Shown: positions 9,425 through 17,388 of the stretch, one piece after another
How the letters are laid out: each line of letters begins with the position of its first letter
Position numbering within the stretch: position 1 is the stretch's first letter
From: Vibrio cincinnatiensis DSM 19608
Lineage (GTDB): Bacteria; Pseudomonadota; Gammaproteobacteria; Enterobacterales; Vibrionaceae
NCBI RefSeq assembly: GCF_900167345.1
Contig: NZ_FUXB01000010.1
Span: forward strand, 100,831-164,830
Length of the DNA stretch: 64,000 nt
Direction: 5' to 3'
Position numbers and translations under genes: made by a program
Notes under the pieces: generated by a model
Told to the model about the DNA's origin: nothing
What the model saw: the letters and a program-made list of their open reading frames with translations, nothing else
The model's database searches: none

Positions 9425-10828
9425 CTATTGATTGATAATAACTTGCTCTTTATTTGTTGTGGCTGGTTTTTCCCATAATGCTTCTAATTCTTCCAAAGAT
9501 CGTCCTTTTGTTTCTGGTACCCATCTATAGATAAAATAGATCGTAAAGATTCCCATAATACCGTATAGCCAGAACGGGAATCCCCCATTGAATGTTTGAT
9601 AAATACGGCTTTCAGGATCGTTCATCATAGGGAAAGTCTGTGAAACAAAAAAGTTTGCTGCCCACTGGGCAAAAACAGCAATAGATAAAGCTTTTGAACG
9701 AATATTATTAGGGAATATTTCAGATAGAAGTACCCATACAACAGGACCGAGAGACAGTGCAAAAGCCCCAATGTAAAGTAGTACAAATACTAGTAGATAA
9801 CCTCCGATAGCATTCATATATGCTGCTGTACCAATAGCAATCATACTGACTGCCATTAAGCTGGCACCTATCATCATAAGTGGTCTGCGACCGAATTTGT
9901 CTACAGTGAGAATCGCCACAACGGTAAAACTGAGGTTCACCGCACCAACCAAAATAGTTTGTAGTAACGCAATATCAATACTGGAATTACTAAAGCCTTT
10001 CAGGATTGTTGGAGCGTAATAGAGGAAAACATTGATCCCTGTGACTTGTTGGAGAACACTAAGCATGATACCAATCACAAGGACTCCCATAAATCCACCA
10101 GCGATAATGGCGCTATTATTACGCTGTTTGAATGACGATTGAATCTCTTGCCACTGATGTTCAACGTCTGATTTTGCTCCTTTATTTAGTGCGTTGAGTA
10201 GGGCATAAGCTTCCTCATTCCGCCCACGTAACACTAACCAGCGTGGTGTTTCAGGTACAGTAAAGAGTAAAACTAGAAAAAGAGCCGCAGGAATAACTTC
10301 CGATGCAAACATATAGCGCCAGCCTGTTACATTTAACCAGCTTTCTGTGCCAATAAGCGCAATGCCGTAATTAACAAAGTAAACCACTAACATACCAAAG
10401 ATAATGGCGAACTGGTTACAAGCTACTAAGCCACCTCTCTTTTTAGGAGGAGCCACTTCAGCAATATACATGGGGGACACCATTGAGGCGATACCGACAC
10501 CAATACCACCGATAATGCGGTAAATGACAAATGTCCAGTAACTTTCCGGAATTGCCGAGCCTATGGCGGAGATTAAAAACAGGAGAGCCGCAATTTTGAG
10601 CGCACCTCGCCTACCATAACGGGTACTGAAATCACCGGATAGAATTGCACCAATGACACAGCCAATTAAAGCTGAAGATGCTGCAAAGCCTAGTTCAGCA
10701 GCAGTGAGCTGAAAATAATGTTGTAGCGCTTCAGTTGCTCCTGATATGACAGCCGTGTCATAACCAAATAGGAGCCCACCAAGTGCCACCACCAAAGTAA
10801 GGTGGAGCACATTAATGTTGCGTTTCAT
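9425..10828 (-). CDS. xylE: D-xylose:H+ symporter (MFS sugar porter)
   Basis: Inner-membrane major facilitator that imports xylose with protons. The 467 residues carry twelve predicted membrane segments. Sugar-porter signatures: GGLLFGYDTAVISG at ~17-30, RYGRRGALK in loop 2-3, PETPRWLVLRGR near 190-201, GRRPLMM in loop 8-9, and C-terminal VPETKGRSLEELEALWE. It is close to E. coli XylE (491 aa), which I recall as sharing the QQVTGINVFLYYAP and GPVVWVLLSEIFP regions. Divergent from xylA across a 320-bp control region. XylT or another pentose porter is the alternative, but the setting favours xylose. Confidence 0.9.
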   Translation of the reverse strand: MKRNINVLHLTLVVALGGLLFGYDTAVISGATEALQHYFQLTAAELGFAASSALIGCVIGAILSGDFSTRYGRRGALKIAALLFLISAIGSAIPESYWTFVIYRIIGGIGVGIASMVSPMYIAEVAPPKKRGGLVACNQFAIIFGMLVVYFVNYGIALIGTESWLNVTGWRYMFASEVIPAALFLVLLFTVPETPRWLVLRGRNEEAYALLNALNKGAKSDVEHQWQEIQSSFKQRNNSAIIAGGFMGVLVIGIMLSVLQQVTGINVFLYYAPTILKGFSNSSIDIALLQTILVGAVNLSFTVVAILTVDKFGRRPLMMIGASLMAVSMIAIGTAAYMNAIGGYLLVFVLLYIGAFALSLGPVVWVLLSEIFPNNIRSKALSIAVFAQWAANFFVSQTFPMMNDPESRIYQTFNGGFPFWLYGIMGIFTIYFIYRWVPETKGRSLEELEALWEKPATTNKEQVIINQ

Positions 10829-10984
10829 ATTTATTCCTCATTTTTATGTAGGGTCATAATATTCTTGTTGAGAAATAGGGATAAATAAATTACGGAATAA
10901 AACATTATTATTACGTTATTTAGTAAATGTGATATTAAAGCATTTATTTCATTAAGCTATTGAAATCTATAGTTCTGAGTAAAG

Positions 10985-11000
10985 TGTGGTTCGACTCACA
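10985..11000. promoter_or_regulatory. CRP site in the xylE-xylA control region
   Basis: TGTGGTTCGACTCACA matches the cAMP-CRP consensus TGTGA-N6-TCACA at 9 of 10 defined positions. It lies in the 320-bp divergent spacer and is placed to serve xylA or both promoters, giving catabolite control of xylose genes. The rest of the spacer is A/T-rich and holds no frame. Confidence 0.75.
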
Positions 11001-11026
11001 TTTGATAAATATCTAAACCTACTTAT

Positions 11027-11050
11027 GAAAAATCATAATTGAATTGTGAT
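11027..11050 (+). promoter_or_regulatory. Predicted XylR operator, xylA promoter
   Basis: GAAAAATCATAATTGAATT and the next five bases match the layout of E. coli XylR half-sites (GAAA-N10-GAA plus an A/T tail), including the central CATAATTGA. It lies 99-122 bases before the xylA start and just downstream of the CRP site, as in enteric xyl promoters. Confidence 0.65.
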
Positions 11051-11148
11051 GTGTAAAAATGAAAATAAAACAATACCTGATGTTTGATTTATTTCCAACT
11101 ATTCAGATACCGCGGATTGTCAATCACAAAAATTAATGAGAGTAAAAT

Positions 11149-12471
11149 ATGAAAGAGTTTTTTCCTAATATAGATTCAATTAAATATGAAGGTTTGGAAA
11201 CCAATAATGCCCTTGCTTTTCGTCATTATGATCCAGATAAAATGATTCTAGGTAAATCCATGAAGGATCATCTCCGTTTTGCTGCTTGTTATTGGCATAA
11301 TTTTGTTTGGCCGGGTGCTGATGTATTCGGACAAGGCACTTTTGAGCGTCCATGGCAAAAAGTGGGTAACGAAATGGAACTGGCGCAGATGAAAGCGGAT
11401 GTTGCATTTGAATTTTACAAAAAGCTGGGTGTGCCGTACTACTGTTTCCATGATGTAGATGTGGCACCAGAAGGTAATAATATCAAAGAATACACCCGTA
11501 ATTTTGCCCATATGGTCGACGTTTTAGAAGCAAAGCAACAAGAAAGTGGAGTGAAACTACTATGGGGAACGGCAAATGCGTTCTCGAATCCTCGTTATAT
11601 GGCAGGGGCGGCAACAAATCCGGATCCTAAAGTTTTCGCTTATGCAGCCACACAGATTTTTAATGCCATGAATGCGACTCAGCGTTTAGGCGGAGAAAAC
11701 TATGTGCTATGGGGTGGACGTGAAGGTTATGAAACTTTACTGAATACGGATTTACGCCAAGAACGTGAGCAACTTGGCCGATTGATGCAGATGGTTGTTG
11801 AACATAAACATAAGAGCGGATTTAAAGGTACAATTTTGATTGAGCCTAAACCACAAGAACCCACGAAGCATCAATATGATTATGATACTGCTACTGTATA
11901 TGGGTTCCTTAAACAATTTGGTTTAGAGAATGAAGTAAAAGTTAATATTGAAGCTAACCATGCAACGCTAGCAGGTCATAGTTTCCAGCATGAAATTGCG
12001 ATGGCGACCTCTTTGGGTATCTTCGGCTCGGTGGATGCAAATCGTGGTGACCCCCAATTGGGATGGGATACTGATCAGTTCCCTAATAGTGTTGAAGAAA
12101 ACACGTTAGTTATGTATGAGATCTTAAAATCGGGGGGCTTTACCACAGGCGGCTTGAACTTTGATGCCCGCCTACGTCGCCCTTCCATTGATGCAGAGGA
12201 TCTATTCTACGGGCACATCGGTGGTATGGACACTATGGCATTGGCGCTGGAAAAAGCGGCTCTGATGATTCAAGATGACAAGCTAGGCAAAAATATTGCT
12301 CAGCGATATGCGGGATGGAATGAAACTTTTGGAAAAGCGATTCTCTCTGGTGAACATAGTTTAGAATCTATTGCTAAATTTGTTGTAGAGAATGATATCC
12401 AACCCCAGCGTGAGTCAGGGAAACAAGAGTACTTAGAAAACTTAGTCAATCGCTATATTTTCGATAAGTAA
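11149..12471 (+). CDS. xylA: Xylose isomerase
   Basis: Converts D-xylose to D-xylulose in the cytoplasm with two divalent metal ions. The 440 residues are the class II length. Catalytic histidine in [11 protein letters not shown] (~100-110), metal ligands in [16 protein letters not shown] (~230-245) and in [13 protein letters not shown] (~265-277), and the C-terminal FDARLRRPS metal site. GAGAG lies about 7-11 bases before ATG. Transcribed away from xylE, with XylR and CRP sites upstream and a strong hairpin downstream. Confidence 0.97.
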   Translation: MKEFFPNIDSIKYEGLETNNALAFRHYDPDKMILGKSMKDHLRFAACYWHNFVWPGADVFGQGTFERPWQKVGNEMELAQMKADVAFEFYKKLGVPYYCFHDVDVAPEGNNIKEYTRNFAHMVDVLEAKQQESGVKLLWGTANAFSNPRYMAGAATNPDPKVFAYAATQIFNAMNATQRLGGENYVLWGGREGYETLLNTDLRQEREQLGRLMQMVVEHKHKSGFKGTILIEPKPQEPTKHQYDYDTATVYGFLKQFGLENEVKVNIEANHATLAGHSFQHEIAMATSLGIFGSVDANRGDPQLGWDTDQFPNSVEENTLVMYEILKSGGFTTGGLNFDARLRRPSIDAEDLFYGHIGGMDTMALALEKAALMIQDDKLGKNIAQRYAGWNETFGKAILSGEHSLESIAKFVVENDIQPQRESGKQEYLENLVNRYIFDK

Positions 12472-12512
12472 TTACTAACCATATAGATTTTAGCTATCGT
12501 TGCAGTTTCATA

Positions 12513-12540
12513 TTGCCCCTACTTTATCCAGTAGGGGCAA
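12513..12540 (+). terminator. Hairpin after xylA
   Basis: TTGCCCCTAC (12513-12522) and GTAGGGGCAA (12531-12540) form a perfect 10-bp GC-rich stem with an 8-nt loop. No U-run follows, so termination may be weak or mainly protective of the xylA transcript. Confidence 0.6.
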
Positions 12541-12596
12541 GGCATTACTGCCCTTGATAGAGTATTTACCATGAATATTTTTGCTAGATAAAAACA

Positions 12597-13274
12597 CTAA
12601 AGCGTGCTATTCACGCTCTCAACCTCTAACCCTGCCGCTTTCCATTCAGGATAACCATCTTCAAGTCGACGCACTCGATAACCTTTTGCTCTAAGGTATT
12701 CGACGACTTCAAAAGAGAGCACACAATAAGGTCCTCGACAGTAAGCGACAATCTGTTGATTTTTAGGAATTAGGGCAAGATGGGCTTCTAACTCATCAAG
12801 CGTAATATTAAGCGCTCCAGGTAAATGACCTTGATTAAATTCATGCTCGGGGCGAACATCGATCAAAGTGACTGTTCCCTCTTGTAACTGGGAGAGGAGC
12901 GTTTCTCGTGACACTGGAGTCAGTGAATCTTTCTCATCAAAATAGTCATTCATTATTTGTTTTATCTCAGCTCGATTACGTTCTCCTACGCAACCTAATG
13001 CTTTAAGAAGAGCCACTACTTCATTTTGGTTAACAATACTGTACAGGATATTTTTTCCTCGACGTTCGGTTTCAACTAATCGTGCTCGGCGAAGAATTTG
13101 TAAATGACGGGATGTATTGGCAAATGTTAGCCCACTGAGTGCAGCTAGCTCTTCAACGCTATGTTGTCCTTGAGCTAAGTACTCTAGCAATTCCAAGCGA
13201 TGTGAATGAGCAATACTTTGCGCTACCTCAGCTAAAGTGGTGTAAAGCGTATCTTTAGGAGCATGTAGTGGCAT
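12597..13274 (-). CDS. ArsR-family regulator fused to a rhodanese domain
   Basis: The 225 residues comprise an ArsR-type winged helix (~10-95; SVEELAALSGLTFANTSRHLQILRRARLVE) and a rhodanese domain (~110-220) with the cysteine loop YCRGPYCV. Such fusions and their relatives BigR/SqrR sense persulfides or reactive sulfur and repress sulfide-detoxification genes; here that is inferred from the domains. It is divergent from a DsrE-like gene, and a perfect 9-bp inverted repeat lies between the two starts. No metal-binding ELCVCD motif is seen, which argues against an arsenic sensor. Confidence 0.85.
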   Translation of the reverse strand: MPLHAPKDTLYTTLAEVAQSIAHSHRLELLEYLAQGQHSVEELAALSGLTFANTSRHLQILRRARLVETERRGKNILYSIVNQNEVVALLKALGCVGERNRAEIKQIMNDYFDEKDSLTPVSRETLLSQLQEGTVTLIDVRPEHEFNQGHLPGALNITLDELEAHLALIPKNQQIVAYCRGPYCVLSFEVVEYLRAKGYRVRRLEDGYPEWKAAGLEVESVNSTL

Positions 13275-13365
13275 GTGGTCTCTCTGTAATTGAATTTACC
13301 CGAACAATAAAAGGTTAAATTAAGGATCCTACATGGGTTTGTTCTTGACAGCCAGAATACAACGA

Positions 13366-13389
13366 TCAATCATTCAACACAATGATTGA
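13366..13389. promoter_or_regulatory. Operator palindrome between arsR-rhodanese and dsrE-like genes
   Basis: TCAATCATT (13366-13374) and AATGATTGA (13381-13389) are perfect arms around a 6-base centre. TTGACA at 13345-13350 is a good -35 for the plus-strand gene, so a bound repressor would cover its promoter. It contains ATTC and GAAT words as in sulfur-sensor operators, with a wider spacer than the N8 I remember. Confidence 0.55.
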
Positions 13390-13431
13390 ATGTTTAAGTT
13401 TGTTTAGCATAAGAAAAATAAAGGAAAGGAT

Positions 13432-13788
13432 ATGAAAGTACTCATTATTTTTAATCGTGAACCCTATGACAATACGGATGTTACTTGGAATGGACTACGT
13501 TTAGCAGGTCAGTTGCTTGACACTGGGAATGATGTTCGGCTTTTTTTAATGAATGACTCGGTTGATATGGCACGAGATATTTGTAAGCCGCCAGAAGGTT
13601 ATGATTAGGATCTCTCGCAAATGCTTAAAGATCTGATTACTCAAGGGGCTACCGTCAAAGTTTGTGGTACTTGCATGGCGCGTTGCGGTATTTATAAAAA
13701 TCATCCTTATTTTGAAGGGGCTGAACATTCAACGATGCAAGCACTTGCTGAGTGGGTAACTGATAGTGAGCGAGTGCTAACTTTCTAA
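13432..13788 (+). pseudogene. DsrE-like sulfur-handling protein interrupted by an amber codon
   Basis: Read from ATG 13432 (after AAGGAAAGGAT) to TAA 13786-13788, the frame encodes a 118-codon DsrE/YchN-like protein: MKVLIIFNREPYDNTDVTWN at the start, LFLMNDSV, KPPEGYD, then VKVCGTCMARCG with the conserved cysteines. A single TAG at 13606-13608 (codon 59) falls between GYD and DLSQML; the frame and sequence stay perfect on both sides. It is therefore a one-base nonsense mutation (for example from CAG or TAT), not a frameshift. The downstream half has no convincing start. Its regulator next door is intact. Confidence 0.75.
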
Positions 13789-13806
13789 ATAACCTGAGAG
13801 CGGTTT

Positions 13807-13864
13807 AAGCCATCGTTATCAAATCTGTTTTTTTAACAGGAGTAATATTGAGCGATGGCTTTTC
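13807..13864 (+). terminator. Likely terminator after the dsrE-like gene
   Basis: AAGCCATCG (13807-13815) pairs with CGATGGCTT (13853-13861), followed by TTCT. The long loop holds a second small stem, CTGTT/AACAG. The tail is short, so this is moderately supported. Confidence 0.5.
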
Positions 13865-13944
13865 TAAGTTCCCTTGCCTTGTGAAGCAGTCTCTTTAAAC
13901 ATGCTATTTAGAGTTCTGATGAATGACGTAGAAATAAATCGTAC

Positions 13945-14415
13945 TTATCCCTCTAACCAAACCTTAGCCACCTTTATTACCGCTTTGCGGATTGGGCATG
14001 GGTTTTCAACGGCAATAAGGGGTCGGTGTGGCTGCTCAGCATCAAAAATAATAAATTCATTTTCAGATAAATCGACAAACTGTTCATCAATAATATCTTC
14101 ACTAAAAGCCAGATCTCGCTCTTCTAAATAATCTTCTGCGAGGCTTTGAAATGGATGCAGGCTAAAGCCAAAACGCTCTTCCCCTTCTAACACAATCTGT
14201 ACATCAAGATATTTTTTATGAATTTCTGCTTTACGTTCATTTAGTGGTTGGCTGTGATCATCAACAATAAAGAAGAAAACCTCATCGCCTTCGAGTGTGT
14301 AGCGTCCATTACTTGGGTGAGTGGCTAGGTGTTGTTTGACAGTGTCGATGACATCTAAAAGTTTTGTGGGAAGCTGTGAATACTCTGCAAGCGCAGATAA
14401 ATGGCCTTTAAACAT
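13945..14415 (-). CDS. YhcH/YjgK/YiaL-family protein
   Basis: A 156-residue cupin-like protein of the YhcH/YiaL family (DUF386), implicated in sugar or sialic-acid metabolism as a putative anomerase. Typical features are present: a start MFKGHLSALAEY, GRYTLEGDEVFFFIVDD, the HKKYLDVQIVLEGEERFG core and the C-terminal FDAEQPHRPLIAVENP histidine region. I begin at ATG 14415, overlapping the end of the LysR gene by 8 bases; the longer frame to 14481 has no family support. The overlap implies co-transcription with the LysR gene. The substrate is unknown here. Confidence 0.85.
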   Translation of the reverse strand: MFKGHLSALAEYSQLPTKLLDVIDTVKQHLATHPSNGRYTLEGDEVFFFIVDDHSQPLNERKAEIHKKYLDVQIVLEGEERFGFSLHPFQSLAEDYLEERDLAFSEDIIDEQFVDLSENEFIIFDAEQPHRPLIAVENPCPIRKAVIKVAKVWLEG

Positions 14416-15340
14416 GGTTTGCCTCTTGGTGGTTTTTCGACAAAAGATTACAGGAATTGAGAACCGATTGAATGGTTTCAACGACTAATTCATATCGTTT
14501 GGCTAACGGCGCGTGGCGTTTTGTGACCAAATAAAGGGGTTCTTGAATCTCTTCTGTCACGGGTAATACCGCCAGTTTATCTTGCTCAGAAAACAAACTC
14601 ACGCAGCATTTCGGAACCACGCTAAAGCCGATTCCTTTCGCCACGGGCAGCAAAACTTGATGGACCTGATTAATGTAACTTTTGCTGGGAATGGAAGTGA
14701 GGTCGAGTTTGGCTAATTGTGGATCGTTGCTGTGTGAAAGATAAGCATGAAAATAGTGTTCTAAATCCGGATGACGTACCACACCTAAGCGAGGTAGGAG
14801 TTCCGTTAAGGGGAGGTGGCGATCATAGGTACTGGGTACCACAAACACTAAAGACTCAACGCCCACGATTTGGCTATCAAAATATTTGGTACTGGGTGGC
14901 TTAGTGACGAGACCGATATCAATCGCACCTTTATGAACTTGTTCATAAATTCTTTCATTAGGCGTAGCCTCTAATTCAATGGTCAGTTCCGGGTAAGTCA
15001 TTTGCAGTTCAAGTAACGGTGAGTAGAGTAACCACGCTAGTGTGCCTGAACAACCGAGGGTACATTTCCCTTTAAAGGGTTCATCATGCCCCAGTTCTTG
15101 TAGCAATTGTTGCTCTTCTTCCAGCCATTTCTGTGCGTATTGGTAAACTTTTTTTCCGTGAATCGTTAGTTCAAACTGTTTATTAAAACGTTTGATAAGA
15201 GGGTAATGGCAGGCCGCCTCGAGCTTGGCAATATGTTGACTGACACCGGGTTGAGTCATATTGAGTTGTTCGGCAGTCTGGGTGAAGTGCCCGATATCGA
15301 CCAGTGTTTTAAACGTTTTTAACCAAATTGGGTTGATCAT
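14408..15340 (-). CDS. LysR-family transcriptional regulator
   Basis: A 310-residue LysR regulator. Residues ~1-60 are the winged helix-turn-helix (FTQTAEQLNMTQPGVSQHIAKLE) and residues ~90-300 the inducer-binding domain. It is divergent from the Old Yellow Enzyme gene, with an 11-bp perfect inverted repeat between the starts, the usual layout for a LysR protein and its target. The downstream YhcH gene overlaps its end. The inducer cannot be read from the sequence. Confidence 0.88.
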   Translation of the reverse strand: MINPIWLKTFKTLVDIGHFTQTAEQLNMTQPGVSQHIAKLEAACHYPLIKRFNKQFELTIHGKKVYQYAQKWLEEEQQLLQELGHDEPFKGKCTLGCSGTLAWLLYSPLLELQMTYPELTIELEATPNERIYEQVHKGAIDIGLVTKPPSTKYFDSQIVGVESLVFVVPSTYDRHLPLTELLPRLGVVRHPDLEHYFHAYLSHSNDPQLAKLDLTSIPSKSYINQVHQVLLPVAKGIGFSVVPKCCVSLFSEQDKLAVLPVTEEIQEPLYLVTKRHAPLAKRYELVVETIQSVLNSCNLLSKNHQEANHV

Positions 15341-15350
15341 GTGATAACCA

Positions 15351-15383
15351 AAAATTATTAACCTGAAAACATTTAATAATTTT
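15351..15383. promoter_or_regulatory. LysR-type operator between lysR and the flavin oxidoreductase gene
   Basis: AAAATTATTAA (15351-15361) and TTAATAATTTT (15373-15383) are perfect 11-bp arms around an 11-base spacer in the 108-bp divergent region, matching the spacing of LysR recognition sites. Confidence 0.55.
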
Positions 15384-15448
15384 TTATTTAACTTAGCAAG
15401 CGCTAGACTAGGTTTCCTAAATGGTTAAATCTGCTGATGAGAAGAGTT

Positions 15449-16543
15449 ATGTCCGCGTTATTTGAATCTTTCCAGTTAAAATCTGTGACGTTAAAAAACC
15501 GTATTGCGATTCCTCCTATGTGCCAATACAGTGCAACGGATGGGGTAGCGAATGATTGGCACCAAGTTCACTATGCCGGCCTTGCTCGTGGTGGTGCTGG
15601 TTTGGTGATTGTTGAAGCTACGGCCGTTTCTCCTGAAGGGCGGATCACGCCTAAATGTTTAGGCATTTGGAATGAGGCTCAAGCACAAGAGTTAGCGAAA
15701 CTGGCACAAACCATTAAAAGCAACGGCAGTGTACCGGGTATTCAAATTGGCCATGCTGGTAGAAAAGCCAGCGCCAACATTCCATGGCAAGGTGATGACC
15801 ATATTGAAGGAGAAGGCGGCTGGGAAACCCTTTCACCTTCTGCCATTCCTTTTGGGGGGCATTTAGCAAAAGAACCTAAAGCGATGACTCTTGAAGATAT
15901 TGAACGCGTCAAAGCCGATTTTGTGCAAGCGGCGCAACGGGCTTTAGCCGCGGGGTTTGAATGGCTTGAACTGCATTTTGCTCACGGTTACCTTGCGCAA
16001 AGCTTTTTCTCTGTTCACGCTAATCAGAGACAAGATGGTTACGGTGGTGATGCTAAGGCGCGTGGACGTTTCTTGTTAGAAACGTTGCAAGCAGTACGTG
16101 AAGTATGGCCAGAAACCTTACCGTTAACCGCTCGTTTGGGCGTGATAGAATTTGATGGTCGTGATGAAGAAACCTTGCAAGAAGCCATTGTCTTACTCAA
16201 TGAGATGAAGGAAGTCGGGCTGGATATGGTGAACGTCAGTGTCGGCTTTTCGACGAAAGAGGCTAACATTCCTTGGGGGCCAGCGTTTTTGGCTCCGATA
16301 GCGGAACGTGTGAAAAAAGAGACGGGGCTTCCGGTCGCTTCCTCTTGGGGGATTGATAAAGCCGAAGATGCACAGCGAGTGGTAGCTGACGGTCAAATGG
16401 ATTTAGTGATGATTGGCCGAGCCTATTTAGCCGACCCTCACTGGACTTATACGCTGGCGCGAAAACTGGGGGTTGATAAGCCATCTTGGACTTTACCCGC
16501 ACCTTATGCACATTGGTTAGAGCGTTATGCTCTTACTGAGTGA
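15449..16543 (+). CDS. NADH:flavin oxidoreductase (Old Yellow Enzyme, YqjM/XenA class)
   Basis: FMN-dependent ene-reductase of 364 residues that reduces activated alkenes or nitro compounds with NAD(P)H. The class II marks are present: IPPMCQYSATDG with Cys25 and Tyr27, QIGHAGRK near 96-103, and LHFAHGYLAQSF with the substrate-binding histidine pair. I start at ATG 15449, preceded by GAAGAG, rather than at 15437, because homologues begin with a short leader before FQLKSVTLKNRI. It is controlled by the divergent LysR gene and closed by a strong terminator. Confidence 0.92.
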   Translation: MSALFESFQLKSVTLKNRIAIPPMCQYSATDGVANDWHQVHYAGLARGGAGLVIVEATAVSPEGRITPKCLGIWNEAQAQELAKLAQTIKSNGSVPGIQIGHAGRKASANIPWQGDDHIEGEGGWETLSPSAIPFGGHLAKEPKAMTLEDIERVKADFVQAAQRALAAGFEWLELHFAHGYLAQSFFSVHANQRQDGYGGDAKARGRFLLETLQAVREVWPETLPLTARLGVIEFDGRDEETLQEAIVLLNEMKEVGLDMVNVSVGFSTKEANIPWGPAFLAPIAERVKKETGLPVASSWGIDKAEDAQRVVADGQMDLVMIGRAYLADPHWTYTLARKLGVDKPSWTLPAPYAHWLERYALTE

Positions 16544-16567
16544 TTTTTTATACTTTTTTTGATTGAT

Positions 16568-16605
16568 AAGTCGCACTGCATTTTGCATTGCGGCTTTATT
16601 TTATT
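16568..16605 (+). terminator. Terminator after the flavin oxidoreductase gene
   Basis: A 13-bp stem (16568-16580 with 16584-16596; one G-U pair and one mismatch) with a 3-nt loop, followed by TATTTTATT. A typical intrinsic terminator. Confidence 0.85.
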
Positions 16606-16733
16606 CTCTGCGGCCTTGTTTGATTGGGCTGAACAGAAGGGATGAAAGCGCGGAGGGCTGTGAAGTTCACTTTTTGATTTTTGTTTTTTCGCGCTATGAT
16701 TAGCGTGTCATTTCTATTTCTACACTGGTCATT

Positions 16734-17246
16734 ATGAGCGATATCCCTCGCAGTTTTAGTCGACGTGATCTTTTTCGAGGCATGTTGGCCCGTGGTAAAT
16801 CGGCTTACCAAGAAGCGGAAAACTTGCCAAAGCGTACCATTCCACGTCCTCCGGGAGCATTAGCGGAAGGGCTTTTTCGTGAATTGTGTGATGGCTGTGG
16901 TTTATGTGTTAAGGCCTGCCCAAATTCAGTCATTCAGTTAAATGAACCGTGGCCAGAGCTTTGCGTGGATTATAATCACTGTCAGTTATGTAGCCAGTGT
17001 GCTCAAGCCTGCCCGACAGGAGCGCTTCAGCCTGCTTCACAGACAGAATTGCTACCTACCTTTGCTAACCAGTGCCATAGCCGCTTATTGGGTTACTGTG
17101 AACTGTGTGTGGAACAGTGCCCAACGGCGGCGATTCAATGCCTACCGGATCAAAAACCGACCGTAGACCCTAGCTTGTGTCATGGGTGTGGACAGTGTCG
17201 CAGTGTTTGCCCTGCAAATGCCATTACTTGGAATATCAGAACCTAA
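16734..17246 (+). CDS. napF: Ferredoxin-type protein NapF
   Basis: A 170-residue iron-sulfur protein that helps mature molybdoenzymes or passes electrons to them in the cytoplasm. It begins with SRRDLFRGML, as NapF does, and has three [4Fe-4S] motifs: CDGCGLCVKACP (~52-63), CQLCSQCAQACP (~84-95), and a C-terminal CHGCGQCRSVCP (~150-161), plus an extra CELCVEQCP set. It stands upstream of dmsABC rather than a nap operon, so it may serve the DMSO reductase. Separated from dmsA by 142 bases holding an FNR box. Confidence 0.9.
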   Translation: MSDIPRSFSRRDLFRGMLARGKSAYQEAENLPKRTIPRPPGALAEGLFRELCDGCGLCVKACPNSVIQLNEPWPELCVDYNHCQLCSQCAQACPTGALQPASQTELLPTFANQCHSRLLGYCELCVEQCPTAAIQCLPDQKPTVDPSLCHGCGQCRSVCPANAITWNIRT

Positions 17247-17323
17247 TGAATGGCTAGTAATACCAGCTTTTGTTAGCGGTTAATTCTGTTTTGTTGTTGA
17301 TGTTACCGGTAATTCATCTTTAA

Positions 17324-17337
17324 TTGATGATGATCAT
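17324..17337. promoter_or_regulatory. FNR box upstream of dmsA
   Basis: TTGATGATGATCAT matches TTGAT-N4-ATCAA at 9 of 10 positions and lies 52 bases before the dmsA start codon. It implies anaerobic activation of dmsABC by FNR. Confidence 0.7.
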
Positions 17338-17388
17338 GGGGGAACATCATTGCTATTATTGATAATAGACCCATACATTGGAGGGTCT

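Noticed and set aside
13606..13608. Pyrrolysine or programmed readthrough at the TAG in the DsrE-like gene
   Set aside because: No pyl genes or downstream insertion element are visible and the family does not use such codons; a nonsense mutation or read error is simpler.
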